A stretch of 64,000 bases of DNA from Serratia fonticola (GCF_001006005.1 NZ_CP011254.1:868001-932000); one strand, 5' to 3'; counted from the first letter of the stretch, positions 42,757-51,919 are shown. Translations and numbers: made by a program. Notes: generated by a model not told the origin, from the sequence alone.

Positions 42757-43584
42757 CTAAGGCATAGTCAGTATTGCGGTAGCCGAACCAAAGAAATCAC
42801 CGGCTTCAACGGTCCCCACTTTAGTCAGCGTAGACATAAACTCCAGCGGCATCTTGGTCGCTGCTAAAGCATGGATCCTGACCCCGGTAGAGCCACTCAC
42901 CCCACCAATGGTCAAGCGGGTTTGCAGGCTACCGTCGCTTCTCAGGTTAACCATCCCGTTACCAGCCGACCCTGCAAGGTAAACCATAACGTCCATTGTT
43001 TGCGTGCAACGGATATAACCTGTCTGCCGCGCCTGATGCCCTTCAATATCCCTAAGTTGAACCTGACCATGGGTCAGTTCAATGCTGGTTTCGGTAAATT
43101 CACATTTACCCACCGGCGGTGGTACGATCCCGCATAAGCTACTGGGCATCATTCTGCTGCCACCTGCATCTGTGGTCCCGGTGGTCGTTTTAAAGTACAT
43201 CCCAACGCATTCCTGCGTCACTGCTGGGCCAACGTGATCCTGGGTTCCACTGCGCGGTAGCGAATACTTACGCTGAAAAGCCGCGCCCACATCGCCTACC
43301 GTGCGCAAAGTCTGGATGCCATCCAGATATTCCATACCATCAGAAACACCAGGGCCTGCTTCTCCCCCATCACTGTGCCGGTGGCCAATAAATACCGTAC
43401 ATTGCCCCCACCCGTAACACGGATTTGGTGTCGCATCAACGGTGTCCCAGTATTCAATAGTCCACCAATATCTGGCGTTCTCAGGTGTCCCCTCACTGCG
43501 GGTAATATAAGAGTAAATCGCGCTATTGGCGCTATACGCTGTCAGCAACGTGACAGCCAAAAGTATCGCTTTAATGGCTTTCAT
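42757..43584 (-). CDS. MrpH-like tip adhesin with candidate zinc site (operon 2)
   Basis: The 275-residue protein has a signal peptide (KAILLAVTLLTAYSANSA) and starts at ATG 43584, with AGGGG seven bases before it. The N-terminal domain contains NPCYGWGQCTVFIGHRHSDGG; histidines at 68 and 70 and another at 117 (QDHVGP) match the spacing and nature of the zinc ligands known for P. mirabilis MrpH (an HxH pair plus a later histidine). A C-terminal pilin domain begins near VGKCEFTETSIEL and ends TAILTMP. It is the last gene of operon 2, as MrpH is. The adhesin role is well supported by homology and position; metal binding is inferred from residues. Confidence 0.85.
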   Translation of the reverse strand: MKAIKAILLAVTLLTAYSANSAIYSYITRSEGTPENARYWWTIEYWDTVDATPNPCYGWGQCTVFIGHRHSDGGEAGPGVSDGMEYLDGIQTLRTVGDVGAAFQRKYSLPRSGTQDHVGPAVTQECVGMYFKTTTGTTDAGGSRMMPSSLCGIVPPPVGKCEFTETSIELTHGQVQLRDIEGHQARQTGYIRCTQTMDVMVYLAGSAGNGMVNLRSDGSLQTRLTIGGVSGSTGVRIHALAATKMPLEFMSTLTKVGTVEAGDFFGSATAILTMP

Positions 43585-43663
43585 AACTGCCCCTGTGATC
43601 ATCCCTTATCTACCGCGGACTCATTAGTCACGCCGTCGATTTCAGGGTAAGCCGTATTACGGG

Positions 43664-44194
43664 CTACTCGTATTCCAATAAAAACGTCGCGCTGGCGGTA
43701 AAGTCGCCAGGGTTAATGGTTTTTTGGCTAATCGCATCGGGTTCACCCTGCACATAGGTCCGCAGGCTGATGGTATTATTGCCCGAGATCAGCCCTTGGT
43801 TATAACTGCCGGTATTGATCGCGACCTTATTTCCCTGTTGCGTTTCAATACCGATGCCAATACCGCTGGTTTGGCTCGCCCCAGATATCGCCAGTAAACC
43901 GTTCAACCTGCTATTTTCCGTGCCGGAAAAGGTCAACTTCACCATATTTCCCAGGCTAAGGTCGCAATCATCGAGGTGTAATACCAATGGCACCCCTAGC
44001 GTACGGGTGTTGAGATAAAGATATTTCTCAACGATCGAGCCAAAATCGATATTGATATTTTCATCCGTGACTCGCAATGTGCAAGGGTCAGCCACCAGAG
44101 CGCCTCTAAAGCGTACATTATCAACCGCCTGGGATACGTTGGATAAACTGCCAAGCCCTATAGTCAGGGATATTAACAGTGCCGAAAATCGCAT
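43664..44194 (-). CDS. Minor fimbrial subunit, MrpG-like (operon 2)
   Basis: The 176-residue pilin has a leader ending NVSQA. It shows FRGALVADPCTLRV, DFGSIVEKYLYLNTRTLG, DDCDLSLGN and the final ATFLLEYE strand. It pairs with the operon 1 subunit at 4216-4764. GGGAG precedes the ATG. It follows the MrpF-like gene by 15 bases and is intact. Confidence 0.88.
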   Translation of the reverse strand: MRFSALLISLTIGLGSLSNVSQAVDNVRFRGALVADPCTLRVTDENINIDFGSIVEKYLYLNTRTLGVPLVLHLDDCDLSLGNMVKLTFSGTENSRLNGLLAISGASQTSGIGIGIETQQGNKVAINTGSYNQGLISGNNTISLRTYVQGEPDAISQKTINPGDFTASATFLLEYE

Positions 44195-44209
44195 GATGGT
44201 TTCTCCCTG

Positions 44210-44698
44210 TTATTGATAATCAGCCTGCAGCGTTGCCGTTGCTTCAAACGCGCCTTCCGTTAAAACTATGCCCACCTGCTGTACTGGCACGGCTTTAAGA
44301 TGGGGTTTACTGGTGGGCGTGATGGTTATTTCACTTCCAAGAACAAAGGGTTGACCGTCACGCAGAATTTTAATCCCCAGCCCGTTAATATTGGTTTGCA
44401 CCGCGGCGTTATCAAAAGAGATAGGGTTACCTGTAAGCTTCAATTTCAACGCCCAGCTATGGGTATTTGGCTCACAAACCAGATCATAATTAATGTCCTG
44501 CATATAGTTAACGCCATCCACTTTTTTGACACCGACCTTAAGGCCAAAATCAACGGTGATATTATTACCGCTGTTAATGCTACAAGGCGGTGGCTCGAGC
44601 AGCGTTCCTCGAAACTCCATATCGCCCCCTGCGGCAAATGCAGTAGAGACAAGGCCACTTATACCCGCAGCCAGTAGGGATAACAGTAGAATTCGCAT
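44210..44698 (-). CDS. Minor fimbrial subunit, MrpF-like (operon 2)
   Basis: The 162-residue pilin has a leader (MRILLLSLLAAGISGLVSTAFA). The mature part has FRGTLLEPPPCSINSGNN, VDFGLKVGVKKVDGVNY and a C-terminal ATLQADYQ. It pairs with 4776-5276 in operon 1. The first cysteine lies in the PPPCSIN strand and the second in YDLVCEPN, as in other pilins. It is 13 bases downstream of the MrpE-like gene and looks intact. Confidence 0.88.
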   Translation of the reverse strand: MRILLLSLLAAGISGLVSTAFAAGGDMEFRGTLLEPPPCSINSGNNITVDFGLKVGVKKVDGVNYMQDINYDLVCEPNTHSWALKLKLTGNPISFDNAAVQTNINGLGIKILRDGQPFVLGSEITITPTSKPHLKAVPVQQVGIVLTEGAFEATATLQADYQ

Positions 44699-44711
44699 GT
44701 CTTATGCTCCC

Positions 44712-45248
44712 TTACTGGTAATCAATTAATAACGTGGCGGAGGCGGTAAACTCGCCCCCCGTCAAGGTGGCCCCGCTACGCTTCACCGGCACCGCATACA
44801 GCACCGGCTGATTGGGATAGGTGTAGTTAAACCAGGTATTGATATTTAACCGTTGTGTCCCATAGTACAAAGCGATACCCAAATCGCTTTTATTGGTGCT
44901 CAAATATCCGGTCCCAAAGCCCGCCGTGCCGCCCTGAATGCTCATTTTCAGATCGTTGGATTTCTGGATGTCACAATTCAGGCTATAGGCAATGGTCTGC
45001 TTATAGTTGACGCCATCAATCCGGGTAGTCATCACCTCATCGCCAAAGTCCACCCGAATAGTTTGATTATTATTAATCGTACAGGGCGGTGGCAGTATAA
45101 CGGTTCCCCTGATATTCACCGGCATCGCGCTGACCGGAACGCTGGTCAGCAAGACACCGAATAGCGCCCCGGCAAGACAACAGCCTGAGGCCCTCGATCT
45201 CATGCTCCCCCGGCGATGCTTACCAGGAACAGGATAATATTGTTGCAT
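44712..45248 (-). CDS. Minor fimbrial subunit, MrpE-like (operon 2)
   Basis: The 178-residue pilin starts at ATG 45248, with AAGGAGAG upstream. It has a leader with hydrophobic core CCLAGALFGVLLTSVPVSA, then IRGTVILPPPCTINNNQ, VDFGDEVMTTRIDGVNY and a final ATLLIDYQ. It pairs with 5291-5806 in operon 1. In operon 1 an extra, broken pilin lies between chaperone and this subunit; here the MrpE-like gene follows the chaperone directly, which is the standard Mrp order. Confidence 0.88.
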   Translation of the reverse strand: MQQYYPVPGKHRRGSMRSRASGCCLAGALFGVLLTSVPVSAMPVNIRGTVILPPPCTINNNQTIRVDFGDEVMTTRIDGVNYKQTIAYSLNCDIQKSNDLKMSIQGGTAGFGTGYLSTNKSDLGIALYYGTQRLNINTWFNYTYPNQPVLYAVPVKRSGATLTGGEFTASATLLIDYQ

Positions 45249-45312
45249 ACGTTCTCTCCTTGCAGACCTGACCCCGCGCCCTCTCCCTGTAACCTGGCAC
45301 GACCGGTTTCAA

Positions 45313-46074
45313 TTAACTTTTCTTCGCCGGTTCCACCTGGCAGTCCGATCCGCCGCAACGGAACGTCAGCACTGGGCGGCCGCCATAATCGTTGACGTAG
45401 GTCAGCACTGGCGATCCCCCTAATACCGACGCGCTGATACCTAAAGGAGCACTGCTTTTCGGCTCCAGCATCAGCGGTTCAAAACCCGTTGCGCTGACGC
45501 CCTTTCTGCTGCCCGCATCCACCAGCGTCACGTAGTACGGTGTCGGGTTGTTCACCACATACTTATCGCCCTGCTTGGTCAACGTCAGTTGGTCTTGCCA
45601 CGGCGTCGCCATCTCGGTGACCGTTTTCACCAACGCTTTTGGCCGATAGAACAGTTTGATGCGCGTCTGCAACGCCAGTTGCAAGGTGTTAGCCTTGTCA
45701 CTCTTCGGCGGGATTTCACGCAGGTTGAAGTAGAACAACGTTTCCCGATCCTGTGGCAGTTGGCTCAACACCGGTAACGCCTGTACCTTCACCTGGCTCT
45801 TGGCACCCGGTTCGATACGCTGTACCGGCGGCAGTACCGTTAACGGACTGGTCACCTTGTTGCCTTTGGTATCCTCTATCCAGCCCTGCGCCAGATACGG
45901 CAATTGCGGGTTGTCATTGTTGACGCTCAGGCTGACCGACTTATCGCCGCCAGGAAAGATGATCCGGGTACGATCCAGCGCGATCGCCGCCTGGGCCTGC
46001 GTGGTCAGCGCGCACAGTAAGGTTGCGGCGACCAGCGCCATCCCCGTATTGGTTTTCGTCATTTCGTATCTCAT
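45313..46074 (-). CDS. Periplasmic pilus chaperone, MrpD-like (operon 2)
   Basis: The 253-residue protein has a leader (MALVAATLLCALTTQAQA), the chaperone opening AIALDRTRIIFPGG, LPYLAQGWIEDTKGNK, and the domain-1 signature FYFNLREIPPKSDK followed by LALQTRIKLFYRP. It is closely similar to the operon 1 chaperone, so the two might serve each other's subunits. The start codon overlaps the usher stop (ATG at 46074; a second ATG in frame lies 12 bases on). Confidence 0.92.
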   Translation of the reverse strand: MRYEMTKTNTGMALVAATLLCALTTQAQAAIALDRTRIIFPGGDKSVSLSVNNDNPQLPYLAQGWIEDTKGNKVTSPLTVLPPVQRIEPGAKSQVKVQALPVLSQLPQDRETLFYFNLREIPPKSDKANTLQLALQTRIKLFYRPKALVKTVTEMATPWQDQLTLTKQGDKYVVNNPTPYYVTLVDAGSRKGVSATGFEPLMLEPKSSAPLGISASVLGGSPVLTYVNDYGGRPVLTFRCGGSDCQVEPAKKS

Positions 46075-48647
46075 TGTATTGTCTCAGCCTTTTTCTGTAT
46101 TGCAGCCAGGTCTGTGGTGTCTTTTTTCGCGGTTATCGCCCGGCAAGGCAGCAAGAGTTCAGCCATGCCGTTCGCTGGCAATACCGCCGGTAATGTCAGT
46201 TCACACTGCGCCTGTTCATCCCAGTGAACCGTCATCGTTTCACCGCGCTCAATACCACTCAGGTACACGCTGCCGGCGTCGCTGACGATCCCCACATCGC
46301 GTTTTTTCAGGTTCTGCACCGTCGCCCCGAACGGCGGCATCGTGCCGTCTGCCAGACGGATCACCGCCATGGCCTTCTCACCCGCTATCACGTCAAACCG
46401 GCGATAACCTATCGCGCCTTCCGTCAGCGTGGCCTGCACCACCGACTTCATCGCTTCGGCGTTATCCGGCAACTTATCCAGATCGATATTCACCCGGTTG
46501 CGGTAATAGCTGTTCATGTCAGCCACCACGGCTTTGCCGTAGCGGTTGGTGCGCACTGGGGCACCGTAGTTACGGATCGGGATATTGGCTACACCATCGG
46601 TGTCGACCAGCAAACGGGTGCCTCCCGGGATAGAGACCCGGTGCATTGCTGCACCTTCCGCAGTCGCCGTTACCCCACCCTGCAATGCCAACCCCACCGT
46701 GCTGTAGCTCCCGGATTGAGCACTGGCTGTAGCGTTAATCTTTGCCCAATCCGCCTCGTGGCTATAGAAACCACTGGCCAATGGCCCTTTGCGGTTCCAG
46801 CCGCTGCTCACCTGATAGCTGCCGCGATCGCCGACCCGGTCTGAGTAGCTGACCCGGTGGGTATTGTCATTACGATCCAGCGTACCGCTGTAGCTCACCG
46901 AACCGCTGTTGCCCCACGGCAGCGACAGTGACAGGAACACCCCGTCGTCATTCTGCCCGTTGTACTGATTGCGGTAGCCGGTCATCGACAGGCTGAGGTT
47001 CTTGAAGCGGCCAATATCCATGTAGCGCATCAGCGACAGGCTGTAGCGATCGTTGGCGTCCCGATCCCAATAGGTCTGGTGGTCATAGTTCAGGTTGGCC
47101 GTCAGCCCTATCTCGCGGAATTGCTGGCTGTAGGACACCGTGTACATCTCTTTGCTGCTCTGGCTGCGGGTTCCGAGGTTACGTACCTCCAGGAATTCCC
47201 CCATGGTCATAAAGCTGCGTTCAGAGAAGCGGTAACCGGCAAAGGTCACCTGACCACCAATCTGGTCAAAGTTCTTCGAATAGCGCAGGCGATAAGAGCC
47301 ACCGCTCAGGGTGTCCCCCTGAGGCAAATTGGCCCGCGACTGCGTCACGTCAAACGACAGTGCGCCAAACGCCATCAGGTCACGGCCAATCCCCACCGCC
47401 AACGCGTTGTACTCGTCACCGGCCACCACGCCACCGCCGAACAGTGACCAACCATTGCTGACGCCCCAAGAGAATTCACCGCTACCGAATAGCGGCCCTT
47501 GCGTACGGTGCCGCCAGTCTGTTGGCCGCCCACTCGCCAGCTTGTAGCGCACCATTCCCGGGCGGGTCAGGTAAGGAATGCTCGCCGTACTGATAGTGAA
47601 CGCCTGGACGCTGCCGTCCTGCTCTTCGATCCGCACGTCCATCAGCCCCGATACCGCGTTGCTCAGATCCTGAATACGGAACGGGCCAGCGGGCACCAGG
47701 GATTCATACAACACTCGCCCCTGCTGGCTGACCACCACACGGGCGTTGGTACGTGCCACGCCACTCACCTCTGGCGCATAACCACGTAGGTTCGGTGGCA
47801 GCATTGCGTCGTCGCTTACCAGGCTTAGCCCGGTGTAGCGGAAGCTGTCGAAAATGTCGGAGTTGAGGAAGTCTTCACCCACAGTCAATTTGGCACGGAG
47901 CCGCGCGATCGCCCGGTAGGCGGTATACTGTGTCCACTCAAAGTTGCGCTGGCTGGACTGCCCTGAGCCGGTTTGATGATCAATCTGTGTCTGCCAACTG
48001 GCACGCAGCCGCCAGCTTCCCGCATTGGCGCCCACCACCCCGTTGCCGCTCAGGTTATAGCCTTTCTCGACACCGTCGTTTTGATCCTGACGTTGGCTCT
48101 GAGCATTGAGGTTGTAATCCAGCAGCAGCCCGGGAATACCGTTATCCCAGCGTGCAGGAGGATCCCAATCGGGAGAGCTGTATTCCAGGTAAGCCTGCGG
48201 AACGCTGAGATAGAGGGTGTTGCTGCCCAGCTCGGGGCGCGCCGTCATCCCCTCGAGGCTACCGATCACCAGGCATTGCCCGTTGTGCCACCAGGCCAGA
48301 TCTCGGGTAAATTCCTCTTTCAGCCCCATTTGTTCCACCAGAGCGGCAGACAAACAGGCTTCGGTCACGTTTGGATCGTTGTCCGTGGGATAAAATGGGA
48401 TCGTCTGTTCAGGCAGTTCTTGCTGGTTGACGTTAATCAGCAGGCTGTATTCACCCGGCATCACGTAACCACTGCGGGAAAAACGTCCCAAATCGATATT
48501 GCCGCGCTCCTGAACATCGAGCACGTCGGTATTGAATTCGATGGGTTTTGCGGCAGAAACCTGGCCATTCACCAGTGCCAGCGCAATCAACAGCGGCAAC
48601 AAGCGGGTGCGCGGAACCTGTACTCCTACAAGTGGGGTGCTCATCAT
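46071..48647 (-). CDS. Outer-membrane fimbrial usher, MrpC-like (operon 2)
   Basis: The 858-residue usher has a leader (LLPLLIALALVNGQVSA), the N-terminal domain IEFNTDVLDVQERGNIDLG, the conserved LPPNLRGYAPEVSGVARTNA and GPFRIQDLSNAVSGLMDV blocks, and C-terminal domains ending near a cysteine pair (AQCELTLP...LLPCRAI). It is collinear with the operon 1 usher. No disruption is seen. The stop codon overlaps the chaperone start, so the pair is translationally coupled. Confidence 0.95.
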   Translation of the reverse strand: MMSTPLVGVQVPRTRLLPLLIALALVNGQVSAAKPIEFNTDVLDVQERGNIDLGRFSRSGYVMPGEYSLLINVNQQELPEQTIPFYPTDNDPNVTEACLSAALVEQMGLKEEFTRDLAWWHNGQCLVIGSLEGMTARPELGSNTLYLSVPQAYLEYSSPDWDPPARWDNGIPGLLLDYNLNAQSQRQDQNDGVEKGYNLSGNGVVGANAGSWRLRASWQTQIDHQTGSGQSSQRNFEWTQYTAYRAIARLRAKLTVGEDFLNSDIFDSFRYTGLSLVSDDAMLPPNLRGYAPEVSGVARTNARVVVSQQGRVLYESLVPAGPFRIQDLSNAVSGLMDVRIEEQDGSVQAFTISTASIPYLTRPGMVRYKLASGRPTDWRHRTQGPLFGSGEFSWGVSNGWSLFGGGVVAGDEYNALAVGIGRDLMAFGALSFDVTQSRANLPQGDTLSGGSYRLRYSKNFDQIGGQVTFAGYRFSERSFMTMGEFLEVRNLGTRSQSSKEMYTVSYSQQFREIGLTANLNYDHQTYWDRDANDRYSLSLMRYMDIGRFKNLSLSMTGYRNQYNGQNDDGVFLSLSLPWGNSGSVSYSGTLDRNDNTHRVSYSDRVGDRGSYQVSSGWNRKGPLASGFYSHEADWAKINATASAQSGSYSTVGLALQGGVTATAEGAAMHRVSIPGGTRLLVDTDGVANIPIRNYGAPVRTNRYGKAVVADMNSYYRNRVNIDLDKLPDNAEAMKSVVQATLTEGAIGYRRFDVIAGEKAMAVIRLADGTMPPFGATVQNLKKRDVGIVSDAGSVYLSGIERGETMTVHWDEQAQCELTLPAVLPANGMAELLLPCRAITAKKDTTDLAAIQKKAETIQ

Positions 48648-48769
48648 CCATTGACCTTTATGCGTTAAAACTTTCCCGGGCGTTATGGTTGTTATTAAAG
48701 GGAATACCCTGCCGGGGAAGTCAATCTGTCTAGGCGTGCTGACTATCCGTTATCATGTCAGCCTGCAGC

Positions 48770-49303
48770 TCAGTGATATTCCAGTTGGTAGCGCACCTGT
48801 GCGCTATAGGTGCCCGTCTGCAACGGCTGGTTGTTGGCGACCATGCGTGCGCTGTAATTCAGCAGCATTTCTTTGCCCTGCAACACCGGCGTCTGCGGCG
48901 GCAACTCCTTACCTGGAACGGCCTCATTCCCCAACGCATCGGTCAGCACCAGCGCTACGCCGCGTGCCTCCCCCTCAACACCGAAGTGCCCATCCTCATT
49001 GCGGCCGTCAAACGTGACGCGAAAGTGCTGCTTGCCCAGAATGTTATTGTTGCTGTGCTTAAGCGTGCAGTTCACCAGCCGGATACTGAATGGCCGCGAC
49101 AACGCCTGACTGTCATTAACAATCCGATCAAAGGGCAGCGTGCCCATATCAACGGTCTGGTCTCGGCTGGTGGTGTCAATATCACAGGCGGTGGCGACTA
49201 TCGCCCCGTTCATGCTGAGCTGGCTGCCCCCCCAAACCGGCAGTGCAGTCATCGCACCCACCAGTAAAAACAACGAGGTAGCCGTAAAACTATTCACCGA
49301 CAT
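48770..49303 (-). CDS. MrpB-like (PapH-like) fimbrial subunit (operon 2)
   Basis: The 177-residue pilin has a leader (FLLVGAMTALPVWG), then LSMNGAIVATACDIDTTSRD, DMGTLPFDRIV, LVNCTLKHSNN and the end VRYQLEYH. In Proteus this slot is the PapH-like subunit thought to stop and anchor fibre growth. Its intact sequence shows exactly what is missing from the broken operon 1 copy at 9595-9960. It lies 123 bases upstream of the usher and 69 bases downstream of the major pilin, behind a terminator. Confidence 0.88.
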   Translation of the reverse strand: MSVNSFTATSLFLLVGAMTALPVWGGSQLSMNGAIVATACDIDTTSRDQTVDMGTLPFDRIVNDSQALSRPFSIRLVNCTLKHSNNNILGKQHFRVTFDGRNEDGHFGVEGEARGVALVLTDALGNEAVPGKELPPQTPVLQGKEMLLNYSARMVANNQPLQTGTYSAQVRYQLEYH

Positions 49304-49332
49304 CCCTGGCTCCCGTAATCCACAAGAACAGC

Positions 49333-49360
49333 AAAAACTGCATGCGGAAACCGCATGCAG
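49333..49360 (-). terminator. Intrinsic terminator after the major pilin gene (operon 2)
   Basis: A perfect 10-base stem (49338-49347 with 49351-49360, AAA loop) is followed on the minus strand by TTTTT. It lies 12 bases after the stop of the major pilin gene and before the MrpB-like gene. It should reduce expression of usher and minor subunits relative to the shaft protein. The same element, with related bases (GCATGCGG core), is present in operon 1. Confidence 0.85.
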
Positions 49361-49372
49361 TCACACCGACTA

Positions 49373-49909
49373 TTAGTTGTAAGCCAGGGTAAAGTTAGTG
49401 GTCGAGGTGAAGTCACCTTCCTCGATATCCGCCAACGTGGTACCGGCATGCCCTTGCAGATAGGCAGAGAAGCTCAGAGTGTTGTTACCAGCGATCAGGT
49501 TCTGGACGGTAGTCGCAGTACCCAGGGTGATCGGTTGGTTAGAACCATCAAACATCGCGATGCTTGCACCTTTTGCCACGCCAGTGATGGCCAGCAGGGT
49601 GTTGGTGGTGCCAGTTGCGCCGCCATTTGGACCAGCGAAGGTGACCTGTACCTTGTTCTTGCTAGAGATATCGCAACCTTGCAGTTTGATATCAAAGTTC
49701 AGAACGCTGGATTTACCGCCGTTCACCAGAGCCACATTCGCCACCTGGCCAAAGCTCTTGGTCTGATCAAGGCTTTCTGGAGCGATAGAGCAAGGTGCAT
49801 CAATGATTTTACCTTCGAAATTTACCTTGCCCGAACCCGCATCAGCATTTGCCAGAGAGACCATACCCAGAGACAGAACCGTAGCCAGCGCAATGTTAGT
49901 CAGTTTCAT
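49373..49909 (-). CDS. Major fimbrial subunit, MrpA-like (operon 2)
   Basis: The 178-residue pilin has the leader MKLTNIALATVLSLGMVSLANA, then GKVNFEGKIIDAPCSIAPES, the second cysteine in KLQGCDISS, LLAITGVAKGASIAMFDG, LSFSAYLQG and a final TTNFTLAYN. It has AAGGATAAAG upstream of the ATG. It is the first gene of the complete eight-gene operon and is followed by a terminator, so it is the shaft subunit. Its promoter faces a PapI-like gene. Confidence 0.93.
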   Translation of the reverse strand: MKLTNIALATVLSLGMVSLANADAGSGKVNFEGKIIDAPCSIAPESLDQTKSFGQVANVALVNGGKSSVLNFDIKLQGCDISSKNKVQVTFAGPNGGATGTTNTLLAITGVAKGASIAMFDGSNQPITLGTATTVQNLIAGNNTLSFSAYLQGHAGTTLADIEEGDFTSTTNFTLAYN

Positions 49910-50670
49910 GTTTTCTTTATCCTTAAAACGTTAATTTAACGAGAAATCCAGACATACCTAGCCCGACACAATTAAAACGGTGCCTATCAGAACAACGCTG
50001 TTTTATTTGACGGTCATTGATATACCCGGCAGCATCCTTTCATTTGGTATAAAAGAAGGCATCCCTTTCCTTCCCCTTTATTTGCGAAGGGGCAGCTCAC
50101 CAGAAAAGACAAGACTCTTCCGGCGCTTCATCCGATGAATAAAGCGAATTATTAAAATACAACTTTATACGACAGCCCTGAATAGATAGAATTTCAACCA
50201 TAAAGCAGCCACACACCAATTTTTTCATTGACCCGGGTATTTATGATAAGATAATTCTCAGACCCTTCCATCGGACAACCTCATCTCCTGTCGCCAAAAA
50301 ATTATTGCAAATACCTATAATTTTTGAAAGTGTTGTTTTCCAAACAGAGCAATTTCGCCATAAAAACCTTATTTATATGCAAGAATATTCTTATTGCGAC
50401 GACTACGGTCGCAAAAACGAATTACTTAGTATTTTATGCTGCGAAACGCGATATTTGCGAACTCATTGATCGTAAATTTGGTTTTCACGAAACAATAGTC
50501 CATGATAGCTTAGAATGGTAAACTGACGCCTCATAAGGAAGAAATGGGGGTTATGATTCTGACAGTATTCCCCTGTGATCACCTAGAAAAGTTAGCAACA
50601 AAAGCCAGCAGCATAGGATTATTCCATTTCGAATAGCACCCATCAAGACGCATTAAAAGGAGGTAGTGAC
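49910..50670. promoter_or_regulatory. Divergent fimbrial control region with two GATC sites (pap-like layout)
   Basis: The 761 bases separate the major pilin gene from a PapI/FaeA-like gene on the opposite strand, the layout of the pap switch. Only two GATC sites occur, at 50468 and 50577, 109 bases apart; in pap the two Dam sites are about 102 bases apart. The flanking bases do not clearly match the pap Lrp/PapI boxes, and two GATC sites in this length is near chance. A 65-codon plus-strand frame (50324-50521) has a weak TTG start and no family signature, so I leave it out. Confidence 0.4.
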
Positions 50671-50991
50671 ATGTCTTATCGCACCAATAAAGAAAGGGAA
50701 AAGCAGCTAAATAATGTTTTTATTGCTCTACAAACCCTTTGCAAGCGCGACATTCATCACACAGGCGTTCCCCCGCAAGTTCAATGGCCCAAGACAAGGG
50801 AAATCGCAGAATACTCCGAGACGACAATATACCTTGCTCGTTACTATCTGCTGCGATTAGTTGAAAACAAAAAAGCTTATGTTACCTCTGGCGCTCTCAA
50901 TAACAGTTTACGCTGGTATATTGCTGAGCCATCGCCATCACCTAAACATCATGAAAAAAGGGAAGCGCAGCCCGTTGCGGCGGAAGGCTAA
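50671..50991 (+). CDS. PapI/FaeA-like fimbrial regulator (small winged helix)
   Basis: The 106-residue protein has a strong ribosome site (AGGAGG, seven bases before ATG). Its core TREIAEYSETTIYLARYYLLRLVENKKAYV and the following wing (SLRWYI) match the PapI/FaeA/PefI family, short winged-helix proteins that act with Lrp on GATC-containing sites to switch fimbrial operons between on and off states. It is divergent from operon 2, exactly where PapI stands relative to papBA. Slightly longer than PapI (77 residues) at both ends. Role inferred from family and position. Confidence 0.78.
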   Translation: MSYRTNKEREKQLNNVFIALQTLCKRDIHHTGVPPQVQWPKTREIAEYSETTIYLARYYLLRLVENKKAYVTSGALNNSLRWYIAEPSPSPKHHEKREAQPVAAEG

Positions 50992-51107
50992 ATACGCCTT
51001 CCCCCTTCTGACTTGTGTTTGATTTTTTTCTACTGACATTTATCTATCCCGTGTCTGCCACGGTGTTCCACGTAAGGCAGACACGCAGGTTGAAAGGAAC
51101 TCATGCC

Positions 51108-51887
51108 ATGAAACAACCTCTGTCCATCATGATAATCGATGCTGACCGTTATTTTACCTATGGTCTGGGCTTGGGGCTGCAAGCCTATTTTCAGGCCCGT
51201 CAGCAGGACATCCGTCTGCTTGAGGAAACACAGGTTGGCAGCGATATCGACATCATTTTCCTGGGCGATCTGGTCACTAGCTACCCATGGCATTACCGCT
51301 TGCATCAACGGAAAAATCACCCGATGGTGTTCTTTATCACTGAGCAGGGGCGCAACAAAAACCAGCTCAAGCCAAGGGTGCATTGCGAACAATGCCATAC
51401 CAGGGCGCTGTACCGCCACCAGCCGTTATCCTCATTATACGAGCGGTTGGATAGTGTGCTGTTTTCGCCCTTCGCATCGCTAATAGCATCAAGCCACGAT
51501 TGCACATGTATGTCTCCGTTGACGTCGCGGGAAGAGGAGGTGTTGCGCTGTATACACATGGGAATGAATGGGCAGGATACCGGCAACTATTTGCAAATCA
51601 GCAATAAAACCGCCAATGCCCATAAGCAGAACGCCATGCGCAAGCTCAATTTCAGATGCAATCAGGAGCTGTATCAGTGGCTGCTGCAGGGGGGAGGAAA
51701 CTATCTGAACGAACGGTCGTCAATCAGTCAACCGCGCTTGCCGCAGCCACCAACGTTGCTGGCAGAAACCAACCTCATCTCTCCGGCACAATTAGTGGGA
51801 CGGCAGAGAAAAGACCGCCCTTACGCTGCCTTGTCCACGCACAAGCAGGCAGACCCCCTCGGCCAGAGGGAGCCGGTCTCCACGTGA
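51108..51887 (+). CDS. LuxR-type transcriptional regulator, second copy, with C-terminal extension
   Basis: The 259-residue protein starts at ATG 51108, with AAAGGA about 10 bases upstream. It opens SIMIIDADRYFTYGLGLGL and carries a LuxR HTH at about residues 140-205 (LTSREEEVLRCIHMGM, YLQISNKTANAHKQNAM), both shared with the regulators at 11336 and 60215. A C-terminal tail of some 60 residues after the HTH is absent from the other two, lacks any domain signature, and runs through a hairpin-forming sequence (51851-51879). The tail may be read-through into former non-coding DNA after loss of an earlier stop. The gene follows the PapI-like gene and probably acts on operon 2. Confidence 0.82.
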   Translation: MKQPLSIMIIDADRYFTYGLGLGLQAYFQARQQDIRLLEETQVGSDIDIIFLGDLVTSYPWHYRLHQRKNHPMVFFITEQGRNKNQLKPRVHCEQCHTRALYRHQPLSSLYERLDSVLFSPFASLIASSHDCTCMSPLTSREEEVLRCIHMGMNGQDTGNYLQISNKTANAHKQNAMRKLNFRCNQELYQWLLQGGGNYLNERSSISQPRLPQPPTLLAETNLISPAQLVGRQRKDRPYAALSTHKQADPLGQREPVST

Positions 51888-51919
51888 GGTGGCCCTCGGA
51901 GGCAAATTATAATCGTGGT

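Noticed and set aside
50324..50521. A 65-codon frame ahead of the PapI-like gene.
   Set aside because: It needs a TTG start, has no good ribosome site or family signature, and lies in a likely control region.
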